A stretch of 64,000 bases of DNA from Streptomyces sp. ITFR-21 (lineage in GTDB: Bacteria > Actinomycetota > Actinomycetes > Streptomycetales > Streptomycetaceae): assembly GCF_031844685.1 (NCBI RefSeq), contig NZ_CP134605.1:6608001-6672000 (forward strand). The letters are read 5' to 3'. Positions within the stretch are counted from its first letter, which is position 1. The number at the start of each line of letters is the position of its first letter. Positions 50,902 to 59,804 of the stretch are shown here, piece by piece. The translations under genes were made by a program, and so were the position numbers. The notes under the pieces were generated by a model. The model saw only the letters and a list, made by a program, of their open reading frames with translations. It was not told the DNA's origin and searched no databases.

Positions 50902-53421
50902 ATGCGCTTTCGCGGTACGACGATCCGCCGGAAGATCGTGGCGCTGCTGCTGATCCCACTGGTGTCACTGACCGCCATCTGGGCCTTCGCCGCCATCCTC
51001 ACCGGCCGGGCGGTCTTCGGCCGCCCCGACTTCCAGCTGGTCACCGACAACGTCACCTATCCAGCCCAGGCGGTCGTCAGCGGCCTCCAGCAGGAGCGCA
51101 AAGTCGCCCTGATCTACGTCGCCAACCCCCGCGACTCACAGGCCAGGATCGCCTTCAACAAGCAGGAACAAGCCACCGACTCCGCGGTGGCCGCGCTGCG
51201 CACCAAGATCGTCGCCTCGCGGGTCCGCCGCGAACTCGACAGCCGTTCCCGCGCGAACCTGGACATCCTCCTCAACACCGTCGAGGGCGTCGCGTCCCTG
51301 CGGCAGCGGGTGGACAACCAGCACATCACCCGCAGCGACACCTATGACGCGTACAACGCGCTGCTCGACCCCGCCTACGACCTGTTCGAGACGCTCGACC
51401 CGCTGACCGACAGCGCCCGGGACGCCCAGCGCCGCGCGGGCGTCGACCTGATGCGCGCCCGCGAGGAGGTCAGCCGCGAGGACGCCCTGATGACCGTCGC
51501 CATCAGCAGCGGCCACACCAGCGCACCCGAACTGACCTCCTTCGCCTTCGCGGTGGCCAACGAGCGCAACTACTACGACGACAACCTCCACGTCGTCGAC
51601 GAGGACCTGCGCGCCCCCTACCAGGCGTACTGGCAGAGCGGCAACGGCAAGACGCTGCGCAAGGTCCAGGACGACGTGATCGCGGCCGGCCCGGACGACG
51701 CCCCCGTCGTCGCCGCGCATCTGCAGTGGCCCACCCTGGCCGGCGACGTCTTCGACGACCTCGGCAAGCTCAACGGCGCCTCCAGGGCGACCTTCAGCAA
51801 GCAGAACGGACCGCTGTCCACCTCCGCGATCGTCGAGGCGGCGATCGCCGGCGGCCTCGGCCTGATCGCGGTGATCGCCTCCATCTTCGTCTCGGTACGC
51901 ATCGGCCGCAGCCTGATCCGCGACCTGACCGAGCTGCGCCGCGAGGCCCAGGAGGTCTCCGGCACCCGCCTGCCGCGCGTCATGCGCCGACTGGCCGCGG
52001 GCGAACAGGTCGACGTCGAGACCGAGGTGCCCCGCCTGCAGTACGCCGACGACGAGGTCGGCCAGGTGGGCAAGGCGCTCAACACCCTGCAGCGCACCGC
52101 GGTCGAGGCCGCCGTCCGCCAGTCCGACATGCGCAAGGGCGTCTCCGACGTCTTCGTCAACCTCGCCCGCCGCAGCCAGGTCCTGCTGCACCGGCAGCTC
52201 ACCCTGCTCGACGCGATGGAACGCCGTACCGAGAACGCCGAGGAGCTCGCCGACCTCTTCCGGCTCGACCACATGACCACCCGTATGCGGCGGCACGCCG
52301 AGGGCCTGGTCATCCTCTCCGGCGCCGCACCCTCCCGGCAGTGGCGCAAGCCGGTGCAGCTGATGGACGTGGTCCGCGCCGCGGTCGCCGAGGTGGAGGA
52401 CTACGAGCGGATCGAGGTACGCCGCCTGCCCCGGCTGGCGGTCAGCGGCGCCGCGGTCGCCGACCTCACCCACCTGCTCGCCGAACTCATCGAGAACGCG
52501 GCGGTGTTCTCCCCGCCGCACACCCAGGTGCGGCTGCACGGCGAACCGGTCGCCAACGGCTTCGTGCTGGAGATCGACGACCGTGGTCTCGGGCTGACCC
52601 CCGACGCGCTGCTCGAAGCGAACCTGCGGCTGGCCGAGACACCCGAGTTCGAGCTGTCCGACACCGACCGGCTCGGCCTGTTCGTCGTCAGCCGGCTCGC
52701 CCAGCGGCACGGTGTCCGGGTCTCGCTGCGGCAGTCGCCGTACGGCGGCACCACCGCCGTGGTACTGGTCCCGGCCGCGCTGCTGACCGAGACCGGCGAC
52801 GACACCGGCGCCACCCGGATCGGCGACGGGGCCGACCCCCGGCGCCCGCGGCCGGCCGGTGACACCGAGCACACCTTCCGCCAGTGGGGTCTGGACGGGG
52901 GCGGCGGCGAGCCCCACAAGGAGCACGCCGCCCACCCGGACGGTCCGGACGGGCTGCCGGGCGACGAACCCGGCTTCGCCGATCCGGACCTCGACGATCC
53001 GGTGCCGCTGCCGCGGCGCCGCTCACGCGGCGCGCCGGTGCTGATCTCGGACCACGGCAGGCCGGTCGGCGGCGGTGCCAAGCCGGGCGGCCGTCCCGCG
53101 CCCGACTCCGCCCCGCAGCCGCTGCCGCCGGTCCAGCCGGTGCGGTCCGCACCTCCCGCGCAGCAGCCCCCGCCGGCCGCGGAGGGCGCCGGCACCGTGC
53201 TGCCGCGCCGGGTCCGGCAGGCCAACCTCGCACCGCAACTGGCCACCCCGCCGCCGAGCGCGGCGGCTCACCCGGAAGGGATCAAAGAGCGGTCCGCGGA
53301 CGAGATACGTGATCGGATGGCGTCGATCCAGCGTGGCTGGCGGCGCGGCCGGGAGCTCGCCGACGCGGAGTCCGACGACACATCGGTACCGAGAACGACA
53401 CCTGAGGGGAACGGTCGATGA
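50902..53421 (+). CDS. cvnA: Conservon protein CvnA, nitrate/sensor-type histidine kinase-like
   Basis: 839 residues. A short cytoplasmic N-terminus and membrane span (IVALLLIPLVSLTAIWAFAAILTG) lead to an extracytoplasmic sensor domain (QQERKVALIYVANPRDSQARIA, about residues 50-300). A second membrane span (GGLGLIAVIASIFVSVRIG) and a HAMP-like region follow. The GHKL-type ATPase part has HLLAELIENAAVFSPPHTQV (N box), DDRGLGLTPDAL (G1) and LGLFVVSRLAQRHGVRVSLRQ. The phosphoacceptor His context is weak, so signalling may be by conformational change. The C-terminus is Pro-rich and disordered. The first gene of the cvn operon that couples a G-protein-like switch to a sensor. Confidence 0.92.
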   Translation: MRFRGTTIRRKIVALLLIPLVSLTAIWAFAAILTGRAVFGRPDFQLVTDNVTYPAQAVVSGLQQERKVALIYVANPRDSQARIAFNKQEQATDSAVAALRTKIVASRVRRELDSRSRANLDILLNTVEGVASLRQRVDNQHITRSDTYDAYNALLDPAYDLFETLDPLTDSARDAQRRAGVDLMRAREEVSREDALMTVAISSGHTSAPELTSFAFAVANERNYYDDNLHVVDEDLRAPYQAYWQSGNGKTLRKVQDDVIAAGPDDAPVVAAHLQWPTLAGDVFDDLGKLNGASRATFSKQNGPLSTSAIVEAAIAGGLGLIAVIASIFVSVRIGRSLIRDLTELRREAQEVSGTRLPRVMRRLAAGEQVDVETEVPRLQYADDEVGQVGKALNTLQRTAVEAAVRQSDMRKGVSDVFVNLARRSQVLLHRQLTLLDAMERRTENAEELADLFRLDHMTTRMRRHAEGLVILSGAAPSRQWRKPVQLMDVVRAAVAEVEDYERIEVRRLPRLAVSGAAVADLTHLLAELIENAAVFSPPHTQVRLHGEPVANGFVLEIDDRGLGLTPDALLEANLRLAETPEFELSDTDRLGLFVVSRLAQRHGVRVSLRQSPYGGTTAVVLVPAALLTETGDDTGATRIGDGADPRRPRPAGDTEHTFRQWGLDGGGGEPHKEHAAHPDGPDGLPGDEPGFADPDLDDPVPLPRRRSRGAPVLISDHGRPVGGGAKPGGRPAPDSAPQPLPPVQPVRSAPPAQQPPPAAEGAGTVLPRRVRQANLAPQLATPPPSAAAHPEGIKERSADEIRDRMASIQRGWRRGRELADAESDDTSVPRTTPEGNGR

Positions 53422-53837
53422 CCGCACCATCGAGCCCGACACGCGAGCTGAGCTGGCTCCTTGACGATCTGGTCACCCGGGTGGCCAGCATTCGCAAGGC
53501 CCTGGTCCTGTCCGGGGACGGTCTGGCCATCGGTGCCTCGGAGGAACTCACCCGTGAGGACTCCGAGCACCTGGCGGCCGTCGCCTCCGGCTTCCACAGC
53601 CTGGCCAAGGGCGTCGGCCGGCACTTCGGCGCCGGCGGCGTCCGGCAGACCATGGTGGAGCTGGACGAGGCGTTCCTGTTCGTGACCTCCGCGGGCGACG
53701 GCAGCTGTCTGGCCGTGCTCAGCGACGCGGACTCCGACGTCGGCCAGGTCGCGTACGAGATGGCCCTCCTGGTCAAGCGGGTCGGCGCCCATCTGGGTTC
53801 CCTGCCCCGGCACGACGGCACAGCGCTCAGCGGCTGA
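53418..53837 (+). CDS. cvnB: Conservon protein CvnB, roadblock/LC7 domain
   Basis: 139 residues; ATG overlaps the cvnA stop (ATGA). A single roadblock/LC7 domain: LDDLVTRVASIRKALVLSGDGLAIG, then MVELDEAFLFVTSAGDGSCLAVL. Roadblock proteins act as platforms or activators for small GTPases, which fits the cvnD partner. Cytosolic; probably dimeric. Confidence 0.93.
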   Translation: MTAPSSPTRELSWLLDDLVTRVASIRKALVLSGDGLAIGASEELTREDSEHLAAVASGFHSLAKGVGRHFGAGGVRQTMVELDEAFLFVTSAGDGSCLAVLSDADSDVGQVAYEMALLVKRVGAHLGSLPRHDGTALSG

Positions 53838-53872
53838 CCGTGATGAGCTGACGGACGGGTGACGGGGGTGTC

Positions 53873-54274
53873 ATGAGTTCAGAATCGGACCGCTGGTACG
53901 ACGACGCGGCCGGGCCGGTGGTACGGCCGTACGCGATGACGCGCGGGCGTACCAGCCACGCGGCCGAGGTGAAGATCGACCTGATCGCCCTCGTGGTGAG
54001 CGGGAGTCCGGTCGGTGACGACGGCGACGACAGGGCGCTGGACGACCACAGCCTGTCGCCGGAGCACCTGGACATCGTTGAGCGCTGCCAGGTACAGGCC
54101 ACCTCGGTGGCCGAACTCGCCGCCGACCTCGACCTGCCGGTCGGGGTGGTACGGGTCCTCGTCGGTGATCTGCTGGAGGCCGAGCACGTGCACATCCACA
54201 AGCCGGTGCCGCCGGCCGAGCTGCCGGACGAGAGAATCCTGCGCGAGGTGATCAACGGTCTGCGCGCACTGTGA
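53873..54274 (+). CDS. cvnC: Conservon protein CvnC, DUF742 winged-helix
   Basis: 133 residues, 35 bases after cvnB. DUF742 pattern: VVRPYAMTRGRTSHAAEVKIDLIALVV near the start, SLSPEHLDIVERCQVQATSVAELAADLDLPVGVVRVLVGDLLEAEHVHIH, a winged-helix with its wing. The C-terminus ends DERILREVINGLRAL, the family's last helix. Links cvnB and cvnD in signalling. Confidence 0.93.
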   Translation: MSSESDRWYDDAAGPVVRPYAMTRGRTSHAAEVKIDLIALVVSGSPVGDDGDDRALDDHSLSPEHLDIVERCQVQATSVAELAADLDLPVGVVRVLVGDLLEAEHVHIHKPVPPAELPDERILREVINGLRAL

Positions 54275-54351
54275 CGCGTCGGCCGAAGCCGCCGCCGCTT
54301 TTTCCGCACCCCCGCCAGGGACGCAACCGACAGGGAAGTAGAGAAGAGACC

Positions 54352-54963
54352 ATGGCCGTCGCCCGCACGGAACCACGCTCCAAGCCGTCCGCCGTCGAAC
54401 CGGTGGCACTCAAGCTGCTGGTGGCGGGCGGCTTCGGCGTCGGCAAGACCACCCTGGTGGGCGCCGTCAGCGAGATCCGGCCGCTGCGCACCGAGGAGAC
54501 GCTGAGCGAGCTGGGCCGCCCGGTGGACCGCACCGACGGCGTGGAGTCCAAGCGCACCACGACCGTCGCGATGGACTTCGGCCGGATCACGCTCCGCGAG
54601 AACCTGGTGCTGTACCTGTTCGGTACGCCGGGCCAGGACCGGTTCTGGTTCCTGTGGGACGAGTTGGCGCAGGGCGCGCTGGGCGCGGTGGTGCTGGCCG
54701 ACACCCGCCGGCTCCAGGACTGCTTCGCCGCCGTCGACTACTTCGAGCGCCGGGGGATCCCGTTCACCGTCGCCGTCAACTGCTTCGACGGCGCCGAACT
54801 GCACGACCCCGACAACGTCCGCGAGGCACTCGACCTGGACAGCGGGGTGCCGGTGGTGCTGTGCGACGCGCGGGAGCGCGAGTCCGCCAAGAACGTGCTG
54901 ATCAGTGTGGTCGAGCACGCGGCGCAGCTGGCCGCCGAGCGCCGCGAGCCGGCCGCCAACTGA
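54352..54963 (+). CDS. cvnD: Conservon protein CvnD, Ras-like GTPase
   Basis: 203 residues from ATG 54352 (GAGAAGAGA upstream); the longer frame from 54271 is not supported. G1 GGFGVGKTTLVGAVSE, G3-like FGTPGQDRFWFLWDEL and a G4-like VNCFDGAEL (in place of NKxD). The switch and effector regions follow the prokaryotic MglA-like group. Completes the cvnA-B-C-D operon. In Streptomyces such operons affect antibiotic production and aerial growth. Confidence 0.94.
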   Translation: MAVARTEPRSKPSAVEPVALKLLVAGGFGVGKTTLVGAVSEIRPLRTEETLSELGRPVDRTDGVESKRTTTVAMDFGRITLRENLVLYLFGTPGQDRFWFLWDELAQGALGAVVLADTRRLQDCFAAVDYFERRGIPFTVAVNCFDGAELHDPDNVREALDLDSGVPVVLCDARERESAKNVLISVVEHAAQLAAERREPAAN

Positions 54964-55089
54964 CCCGCCCCGGACGGCCGGTGGGACCGACACGGCCCCG
55001 CCGGCGTCCGCGACCGGCCGGCGCCGGCCCTGAGCCGCGGTGTTCCGCGCCGGGCGCCGGCCGTGATCGGCCCCGCCCCGGGCCCGGTC

Positions 55090-55443
55090 TCACGAACCGC
55101 CGTGCTCCGCGAGCCACTTGGCGGCGGTCTCGGCGAGTTCCGCGTCCCGGCCGGCCAGCATGGTGGTGATCATCTTCACGTCGCCGCGCAGCGACCACGC
55201 CGGGTGCCCGAACGAAGCCGGGTTGTTGCCCTCGATCAGGAAGTGCGCGGGCCAGGCCGTGCCGTAGCCGATCAGCGGCAGCGCCGCGGCGTACCGGCGG
55301 CGGCCCCGGGCCAGCCCGTAGGCGGTGACGGCGAGCCCGGTGAGGGTGCCGCCCAGATGGATCCAGCGGGTCGCCGCCTTGGAGTGCATCGCCACGTAGT
55401 AGGGCCAGAACTCCTCGAACGAGTCGAACGTCTGCTTCGCCAT
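55090..55443 (-). CDS. DUF962/Mpo1-like membrane protein
   Basis: 117 residues. FDSFEEFWPYYVAMHSKAATRWIHLGGTL has the conserved YYVxxHxxxxxRxxHxxGT core (three histidines), then hydrophobic spans and HFLIEGNNPASFGHPAWSLRGDVKM. The family includes the yeast Mpo1 dioxygenase of fatty-acid alpha-oxidation; the bacterial role is not known. It diverges from the Nudix regulator gene across the palindrome at 55496. Confidence 0.87.
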   Translation of the reverse strand: MAKQTFDSFEEFWPYYVAMHSKAATRWIHLGGTLTGLAVTAYGLARGRRRYAAALPLIGYGTAWPAHFLIEGNNPASFGHPAWSLRGDVKMITTMLAGRDAELAETAAKWLAEHGGS

Positions 55444-55495
55444 GCCCGCACGGTAGCGCTGCCCCTGGACGCTGTCAGGAGTCCGTGCTAAGTTC

Positions 55496-55526
55496 TTCTC
55501 GTTCTGAGAAATACTCAGAGCGAGAA
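55496..55526. promoter_or_regulatory. 31-bp near-perfect palindrome, likely operator of the Nudix regulator operon
   Basis: TTCTCGTTCTGAG and CTCAGAGCGAGAA are 13-base arms with one mismatch around AAATA. It lies about 95 bases before the GTG of the NrtR-like gene in a less GC-rich gap. NrtR proteins usually bind palindromes in their own promoter, with ADP-ribose as effector; the exact consensus here is not one I can confirm. Confidence 0.6.
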
Positions 55527-55619
55527 CAACTCGTCGGGTGAGCTGAGCCGTCCGGGCGGACCGGACGGCCGGTCCGGTACCCGCGGCAGGCGGTACCGGA
55601 CGGCATGAAGGAGGTCACG

Positions 55620-56513
55620 GTGGACGGGGCGGACGGGATGGACGCGCGGCGGACCGAGCGGGAGTTCCTCGCCGCGTACGACCCGCGGGCCTTCGACCCC
55701 ATCGCCGTCACCGTGGACGTGGTGGCGCTGACCCTGCGCGCCGACCGGCTGCACGTGCTGTCGGTGCGGCGCGGCGGGCCGCCGTACGCGGGGGAGTGGG
55801 CACTGCCCGGCGGCTTCGTCCGGGCCGGCCGCGAGTCGCTGGACGAGGCCGCCACCCGCGAACTCGCCGAGGAGACCGGCCTGGAGGCGTCCACGCTCGG
55901 CCGGGTCCACCTCGAACAGCTCGGCTCCTACGGCCGCCCCGACCGCGACCCGCGGATGCACGTGGTGTCGGTGGCCTACCTCGCCTTCGCCCCCGGCCTG
56001 CCCGACGCCGAGGCCGGGAGCGACGCGGTCGGCGCCGCCTGGCTCCCGGTGGAAGCGATGTCCTCCGGTGGGCAACCGGGGACGGCGGGTCCGCGTCCCA
56101 TCGAACAGGGTCGGCGGCCCGGGGCCCACGGGGGTGGTGCCGGCCGCCGGCCCCTGCCCACGCTGCCCGGTGGCACCCGGCTGGCCTTCGACCACCGGGA
56201 CATCCTCGCCGACGGCCTGGAACGCGCCCGTGCCAAGATCGAGTACACCCCGCTGGCCACCGCGTTCCTCCCCGAGAGCTTCACCATCACCGAGTTGCGG
56301 GCCGTCTACGAGACGGTGTGGGGCGCGCCGCTGCACGCCGGCAACTTCCACCGCAAGGTGCTCTCGGTGCCCGGCTTCGTGGAGTCCACCGGCGGGACCG
56401 ACGCCCGCCCGGGCAGTAGAGGCGGTCCCCGGGCCCGCCTCTACCGCGCGGGCGACGCCACCTTGCTGCACCCGCCGCTGCTGCGCCCCGACCGGGAGGC
56501 GGCCATCCGATGA
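55620..56513 (+). CDS. NrtR-like Nudix-domain transcriptional regulator with C-terminal winged helix
   Basis: 297 residues from GTG 55620. AAGGAGG at 55608-55614 is five bases before it and lies inside the longer ATG 55605 frame, which decides the start. Nudix domain: WALPGGFVRAGRESLDEAATRELAEETGLEA (Glu-rich box intact). After it, FDHRDILADGLERARAKIEYTPLATAFLPESFTITELRAVYETVWG and NFHRKVLSVPGFVEST form the NrtR-type winged helix. In NrtR the Nudix part often senses ADP-ribose rather than hydrolysing it; the intact box leaves hydrolysis possible. A 40-residue Gly/Pro-rich insert follows the Nudix domain. First gene of a five-gene operon; the next ATG overlaps its stop. Confidence 0.87.
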   Translation: MDGADGMDARRTEREFLAAYDPRAFDPIAVTVDVVALTLRADRLHVLSVRRGGPPYAGEWALPGGFVRAGRESLDEAATRELAEETGLEASTLGRVHLEQLGSYGRPDRDPRMHVVSVAYLAFAPGLPDAEAGSDAVGAAWLPVEAMSSGGQPGTAGPRPIEQGRRPGAHGGGAGRRPLPTLPGGTRLAFDHRDILADGLERARAKIEYTPLATAFLPESFTITELRAVYETVWGAPLHAGNFHRKVLSVPGFVESTGGTDARPGSRGGPRARLYRAGDATLLHPPLLRPDREAAIR

Positions 56514-57535
56514 CCGCCGTCCGCGGACCGATCCGCAGCTTCGACGACGCACTGGCCGCCCTGCCGGCCGGCTTCCCCGCCGACGCCGACGCGGCGTTCC
56601 GGCACCACCGCCGGCTCGCCCGCCTGCTGGACCCCGCCACCGCGCCGCCCGGCCGCACCGACCAGGCCGCCGCCGCCTTCGCCCGGCTCAGCCGCGCCTG
56701 GCAGGCCCGGTCCGCCGACCTGCCGGTCCTCACCTCCCCCCGCCACGCCTACGTCCTCGGCCCGGCCCTGGCCGCCGGCGACCTCACCACCGTGCGCACC
56801 GCCCACTACCAGCACGACGGCCACCACCGCGAAGCCGTGCTCAAGATCCCGCGGCGACCGCGTGACAACGACCTGATGGCCCATGAGGCCGCGGTCCTCA
56901 CCCGCCTCGACACCGTCGGCGAGCCCCGCCACCGCGCCTACGCGCCGACCCTGGTCGAAAGCCTCCGGGACCGCGCCGCCGACGGCACCGAACGCGTAAT
57001 CAACGTCCTCGAACCCCTCACCGGCTTCCACACCCTCGCCCAGGTCGCCGCCGCCCATCCCGGCGGGCTGGACCCGCGCGACGCCGCCTGGATATGGCGG
57101 CGGCTGCTGACCGCGCTCGGCTGGATCCACCGCGCCCGCCTGGTGCACGGCGCGGTCTTCCCCGAGCACGTCCTCATCCACCCCGGGCTGCACGGCCTGG
57201 TGCTCGCCGACTGGTGCTACGCGACCGCCACCGGCACCCACGTACCCGTCATCGTCGACCGGTACCGCGACCGCTACCCACCGGAGATCCACGACCGCGC
57301 ACCGGCCTCGGCGGCCACCGACATCCACCTCGCCTCCTCCTGCGTCGCGGAACTGATGGGCCCCCAGGCGCCGCCGCCGCTGCGGGCCTTCCTGCGCGGC
57401 TGCACGCTGCCGCGGCAGACCAGCCGCCCCCAGGACGCCTGGGGACTGCTCGCCGAACTCGACGAACTCCTCGACCGGCTTTACGGGCCGCGCACCTTCC
57501 GCCCGTTCACCGTGCCGACCGCACCTGACATCTGA
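56510..57535 (+). CDS. J-domain-like/pseudokinase protein
   Basis: 341 residues; ATG overlaps the previous stop (ATGA). The N-terminal 65 residues resemble a degenerate J domain (FRHHRRLARLLDPATAPPG, AFARLSRAWQA) without its HPD. The kinase-like part has a Lys in AVLKIPRRP and a Glu in MAHEAAVLTRL. The catalytic loop, HGAVFPEHVLI, lacks the Asp of HRD/HGD and the metal-binding Asn, while ADWCYAT holds the DFG-like Asp. It is probably a pseudokinase or a nucleotide binder. Companion vWA gene follows 29 bases later, recalling the TerY-phosphorylation (TerY-P) associations of vWA and kinase proteins; this is analogy only. Confidence 0.7.
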   Translation: MTAVRGPIRSFDDALAALPAGFPADADAAFRHHRRLARLLDPATAPPGRTDQAAAAFARLSRAWQARSADLPVLTSPRHAYVLGPALAAGDLTTVRTAHYQHDGHHREAVLKIPRRPRDNDLMAHEAAVLTRLDTVGEPRHRAYAPTLVESLRDRAADGTERVINVLEPLTGFHTLAQVAAAHPGGLDPRDAAWIWRRLLTALGWIHRARLVHGAVFPEHVLIHPGLHGLVLADWCYATATGTHVPVIVDRYRDRYPPEIHDRAPASAATDIHLASSCVAELMGPQAPPPLRAFLRGCTLPRQTSRPQDAWGLLAELDELLDRLYGPRTFRPFTVPTAPDI

Positions 57536-57564
57536 ACCCACCATTCACCCAGGGGGAATCCACC

Positions 57565-58470
57565 ATGGGCAGCGGAAACTGGTCCACCGACGTCTACGAC
57601 GCCGCCACGCGCTACCGTGCCGCCTCCGGCACCGGCGCCTTCGCCTACAGCGACCGCGTCACCAACTCGGCGCCCCGCAACAGCTGGCGCGCCCACCAGA
57701 GCCTCGACCCGCACGGCCTGACCGTCCGGGAGAGCCGCGACTCCGCCGAGCACCCCACCTCGCTCGCCATCTCCGTGCTCTTCGACGTCACCGGCTCGAT
57801 GGGCGGCGTCCCCCGGGTGCTGCAGACCCGACTCCCCGACCTGTTCGGACTGCTGCTCCGCAAGGGCTACGTCGAGCACCCGCAGATCCTGTTCGGCGCG
57901 GTCGGCGACGCCACCTGCGACCGCGTCCCGCTCCAGCTCGGCCAGTTCGAGTCCGACAACCGGATGGACGACGACCTCGGCAACATCCTGCTGGAGGGCG
58001 GAGGCGGCGGCCAGATGACCGAGTCCTACGAACTCGCGCTCTACGCCATGGCCCGGCACACCGCCCTGGACTGCCACGAGAAGCGCGGCCGGCGCGGCTA
58101 CCTCTTCCTCATCGGCGACGAGCTGCCCTACGGCAAGGTCAAGGCCCGCGAGGTCCGCGACGTCCTCGGCGAGAAGATCCCCCGCGACATCCCCGTGCAG
58201 GAGATCCTCGCCGAACTCCAGCGCAAATTCCACGTCTTCTACATCCTGCCGGCCGGCACCTCCTACGCCGGCAACCGCGAGGTCCTGAGCGCGTGGCGGG
58301 GGCTCCTCGGCCAGAACGTCATCGAACTCGACGACCTCGACGCGGTCTGCGAGACCATCGCCCTCACCGTCGGCCTCGGCGAGGAGGCGATCGACCTCGC
58401 CCAGGGGCTCGCCGACCTGCGCGACATCGGCTCCGCGGCGGTCGACTCCGTCGCCAGGGCCCTCCGGTAG
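57565..58470 (+). CDS. von Willebrand factor A domain protein
   Basis: 301 residues from ATG 57565, with AGGGGGA upstream. The vWA MIDAS is present: LFDVTGSMGGV (DxTGS in place of DxSGS), with later Thr and Asp candidates (GDATCDRV and EGGGGGQMTESYELALY). GYLFLIGDELPYGKVK is the fifth-strand region. No signal peptide or membrane span, so it is cytosolic, as in the TerY-type and MoxR-associated vWA proteins that assemble partners. It lies between the pseudokinase and the PurA paralogue with 29 and 34 base gaps. Confidence 0.83.
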   Translation: MGSGNWSTDVYDAATRYRAASGTGAFAYSDRVTNSAPRNSWRAHQSLDPHGLTVRESRDSAEHPTSLAISVLFDVTGSMGGVPRVLQTRLPDLFGLLLRKGYVEHPQILFGAVGDATCDRVPLQLGQFESDNRMDDDLGNILLEGGGGGQMTESYELALYAMARHTALDCHEKRGRRGYLFLIGDELPYGKVKAREVRDVLGEKIPRDIPVQEILAELQRKFHVFYILPAGTSYAGNREVLSAWRGLLGQNVIELDDLDAVCETIALTVGLGEEAIDLAQGLADLRDIGSAAVDSVARALR

Positions 58471-58504
58471 GCCGCCGCGCACCGGCATCCCGGAAGGAAC
58501 GCGC

Positions 58505-59794
58505 ATGCACAAGCTCGTGGTCGACCTCGGGTTCGGCGACGCCGGCAAGGGCGCGACGGTCAGCCACCTGTGCCGCACCGCCGGCCGCGAGGTCGCCGCC
58601 GTGGTCCGCTTCAACGGCGGCGCCCAGGCCGCGCACAACGTCGTGACCGCCGACGGCCGCCACCACACCTTCGCCCAGTTCGGCGCCGGCACCCTGCACG
58701 GCGTCCCCACCCACCTGTCCCGCTTCACCCGCGTCGACCCGCTGGCCCTCACCGCCGAGGCCGACCACCTGCGGAGCCTCGGCGTACCCGACCCGTACGC
58801 CCTGCTGAGCGTCGACCGCCGGGCGCTGCTGACCACCCCCTACCACGCCGCCGCCAACCGGCTGCGCGAACAGGCCCGCGGTGGCGCCCGGCACGGCTCC
58901 TGCGGCATGGGCGTGGGCGAGACCACCGCCTACGCCCTCGCCCACCCCGAAAACGCGCCCACCGCGGGCGACTGCGCCGACCGGCCACGCCTGCTGCGCC
59001 GACTGCGCCTGCTGCGCGACCGGCTCACCGACGAGCTGGGTCCGCTGCCCGCACCGCCGGTGGAGACCTGCGCCGAGGTGTACGCCGCCTTCGCCCGCGC
59101 GGTCACCCTCACCGACCAGCGGGACTTCCACCGCCTGGTCCGCCGGGGCCCGTTGGTCTTCGAGGGCGCCCAGGGCGCGCTGCTCGACGAGTGGCACGGC
59201 TTCCACCCGTACACCACCTGGTCCACCACCACCTTCGACAACGCCGAGACCCTGCTCGCCGAAGCGGGCGCCCCCGACGGGGCGCTGCGCATCGGCGTCG
59301 TCCGCACCTACACCACCCGGCACGGCCCCGGCCCGCTGGTCACCGAGGATCCCGAGCTCGTCCCCCTGCTGCCGGAGCCGCACAACGACCACGGCCGCTG
59401 GCAGGGCGCCTTCCGCGTCGGCCACTTCGACGCCGTCGCCCACCGCTACGCGGTCGAGGTCTGCGGAGGAGTGGACGCCCTGGCCGTCACCCATCTCGAC
59501 GCCCCCACCCGCAGCCGCGGCCTGCGGATCTGCCGCGCCTACGGCATCGACGGACAGCTGGTGGAACACCTGCCGGCCGGGCCGCCCGGCGACCTCGTCC
59601 GCCAGGCCGAGCTCACCGGCCGGCTGCTCAGAGCCCGGCCCGCGCTGTGGGACACCCCGGGCCGCGACCCCCGGCGGTGGAGCGAGGCCATCACCGCACT
59701 GCTCGGTGCCCCCGTACTGCTGGAATCCGCCGGACCCGCCCGGCAGACGCTGCGGTCCGCCGCGGCCGTCGCCGGGCCGGGTCCGATCGGATAG
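58505..59794 (+). CDS. PurA-like synthetase (adenylosuccinate synthetase paralogue)
   Basis: 429 residues, close to PurA length; GGAAGGAA precedes ATG 58505. Catalytic Asp in GFGDAGKGA (residue 12) and His in GGAQAAHNV (residue 44) match E. coli Asp13 and His41. Also seen: VFEGAQGALLDEWHG, VVRTYTTRHGPGPLVTED, HFDAVAHRYAVEV and a GTP-base motif as THLD instead of TKLD. The IMP-binding segment differs: GSCGMGVGETTAYA stands for TTGRGIGPAYEDK, losing the Arg. So the nucleotide acceptor probably is not IMP. Asp or another amine is likely joined to a 6-oxopurine. In an operon with a Nudix regulator, it may modify an NAD- or ADP-ribose-related nucleotide, which is inference. Housekeeping purA is presumably elsewhere. 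Confidence 0.82.
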   Translation: MHKLVVDLGFGDAGKGATVSHLCRTAGREVAAVVRFNGGAQAAHNVVTADGRHHTFAQFGAGTLHGVPTHLSRFTRVDPLALTAEADHLRSLGVPDPYALLSVDRRALLTTPYHAAANRLREQARGGARHGSCGMGVGETTAYALAHPENAPTAGDCADRPRLLRRLRLLRDRLTDELGPLPAPPVETCAEVYAAFARAVTLTDQRDFHRLVRRGPLVFEGAQGALLDEWHGFHPYTTWSTTTFDNAETLLAEAGAPDGALRIGVVRTYTTRHGPGPLVTEDPELVPLLPEPHNDHGRWQGAFRVGHFDAVAHRYAVEVCGGVDALAVTHLDAPTRSRGLRICRAYGIDGQLVEHLPAGPPGDLVRQAELTGRLLRARPALWDTPGRDPRRWSEAITALLGAPVLLESAGPARQTLRSAAAVAGPGPIG

Positions 59795-59804
59795 GGTCCA
59801 CCCC

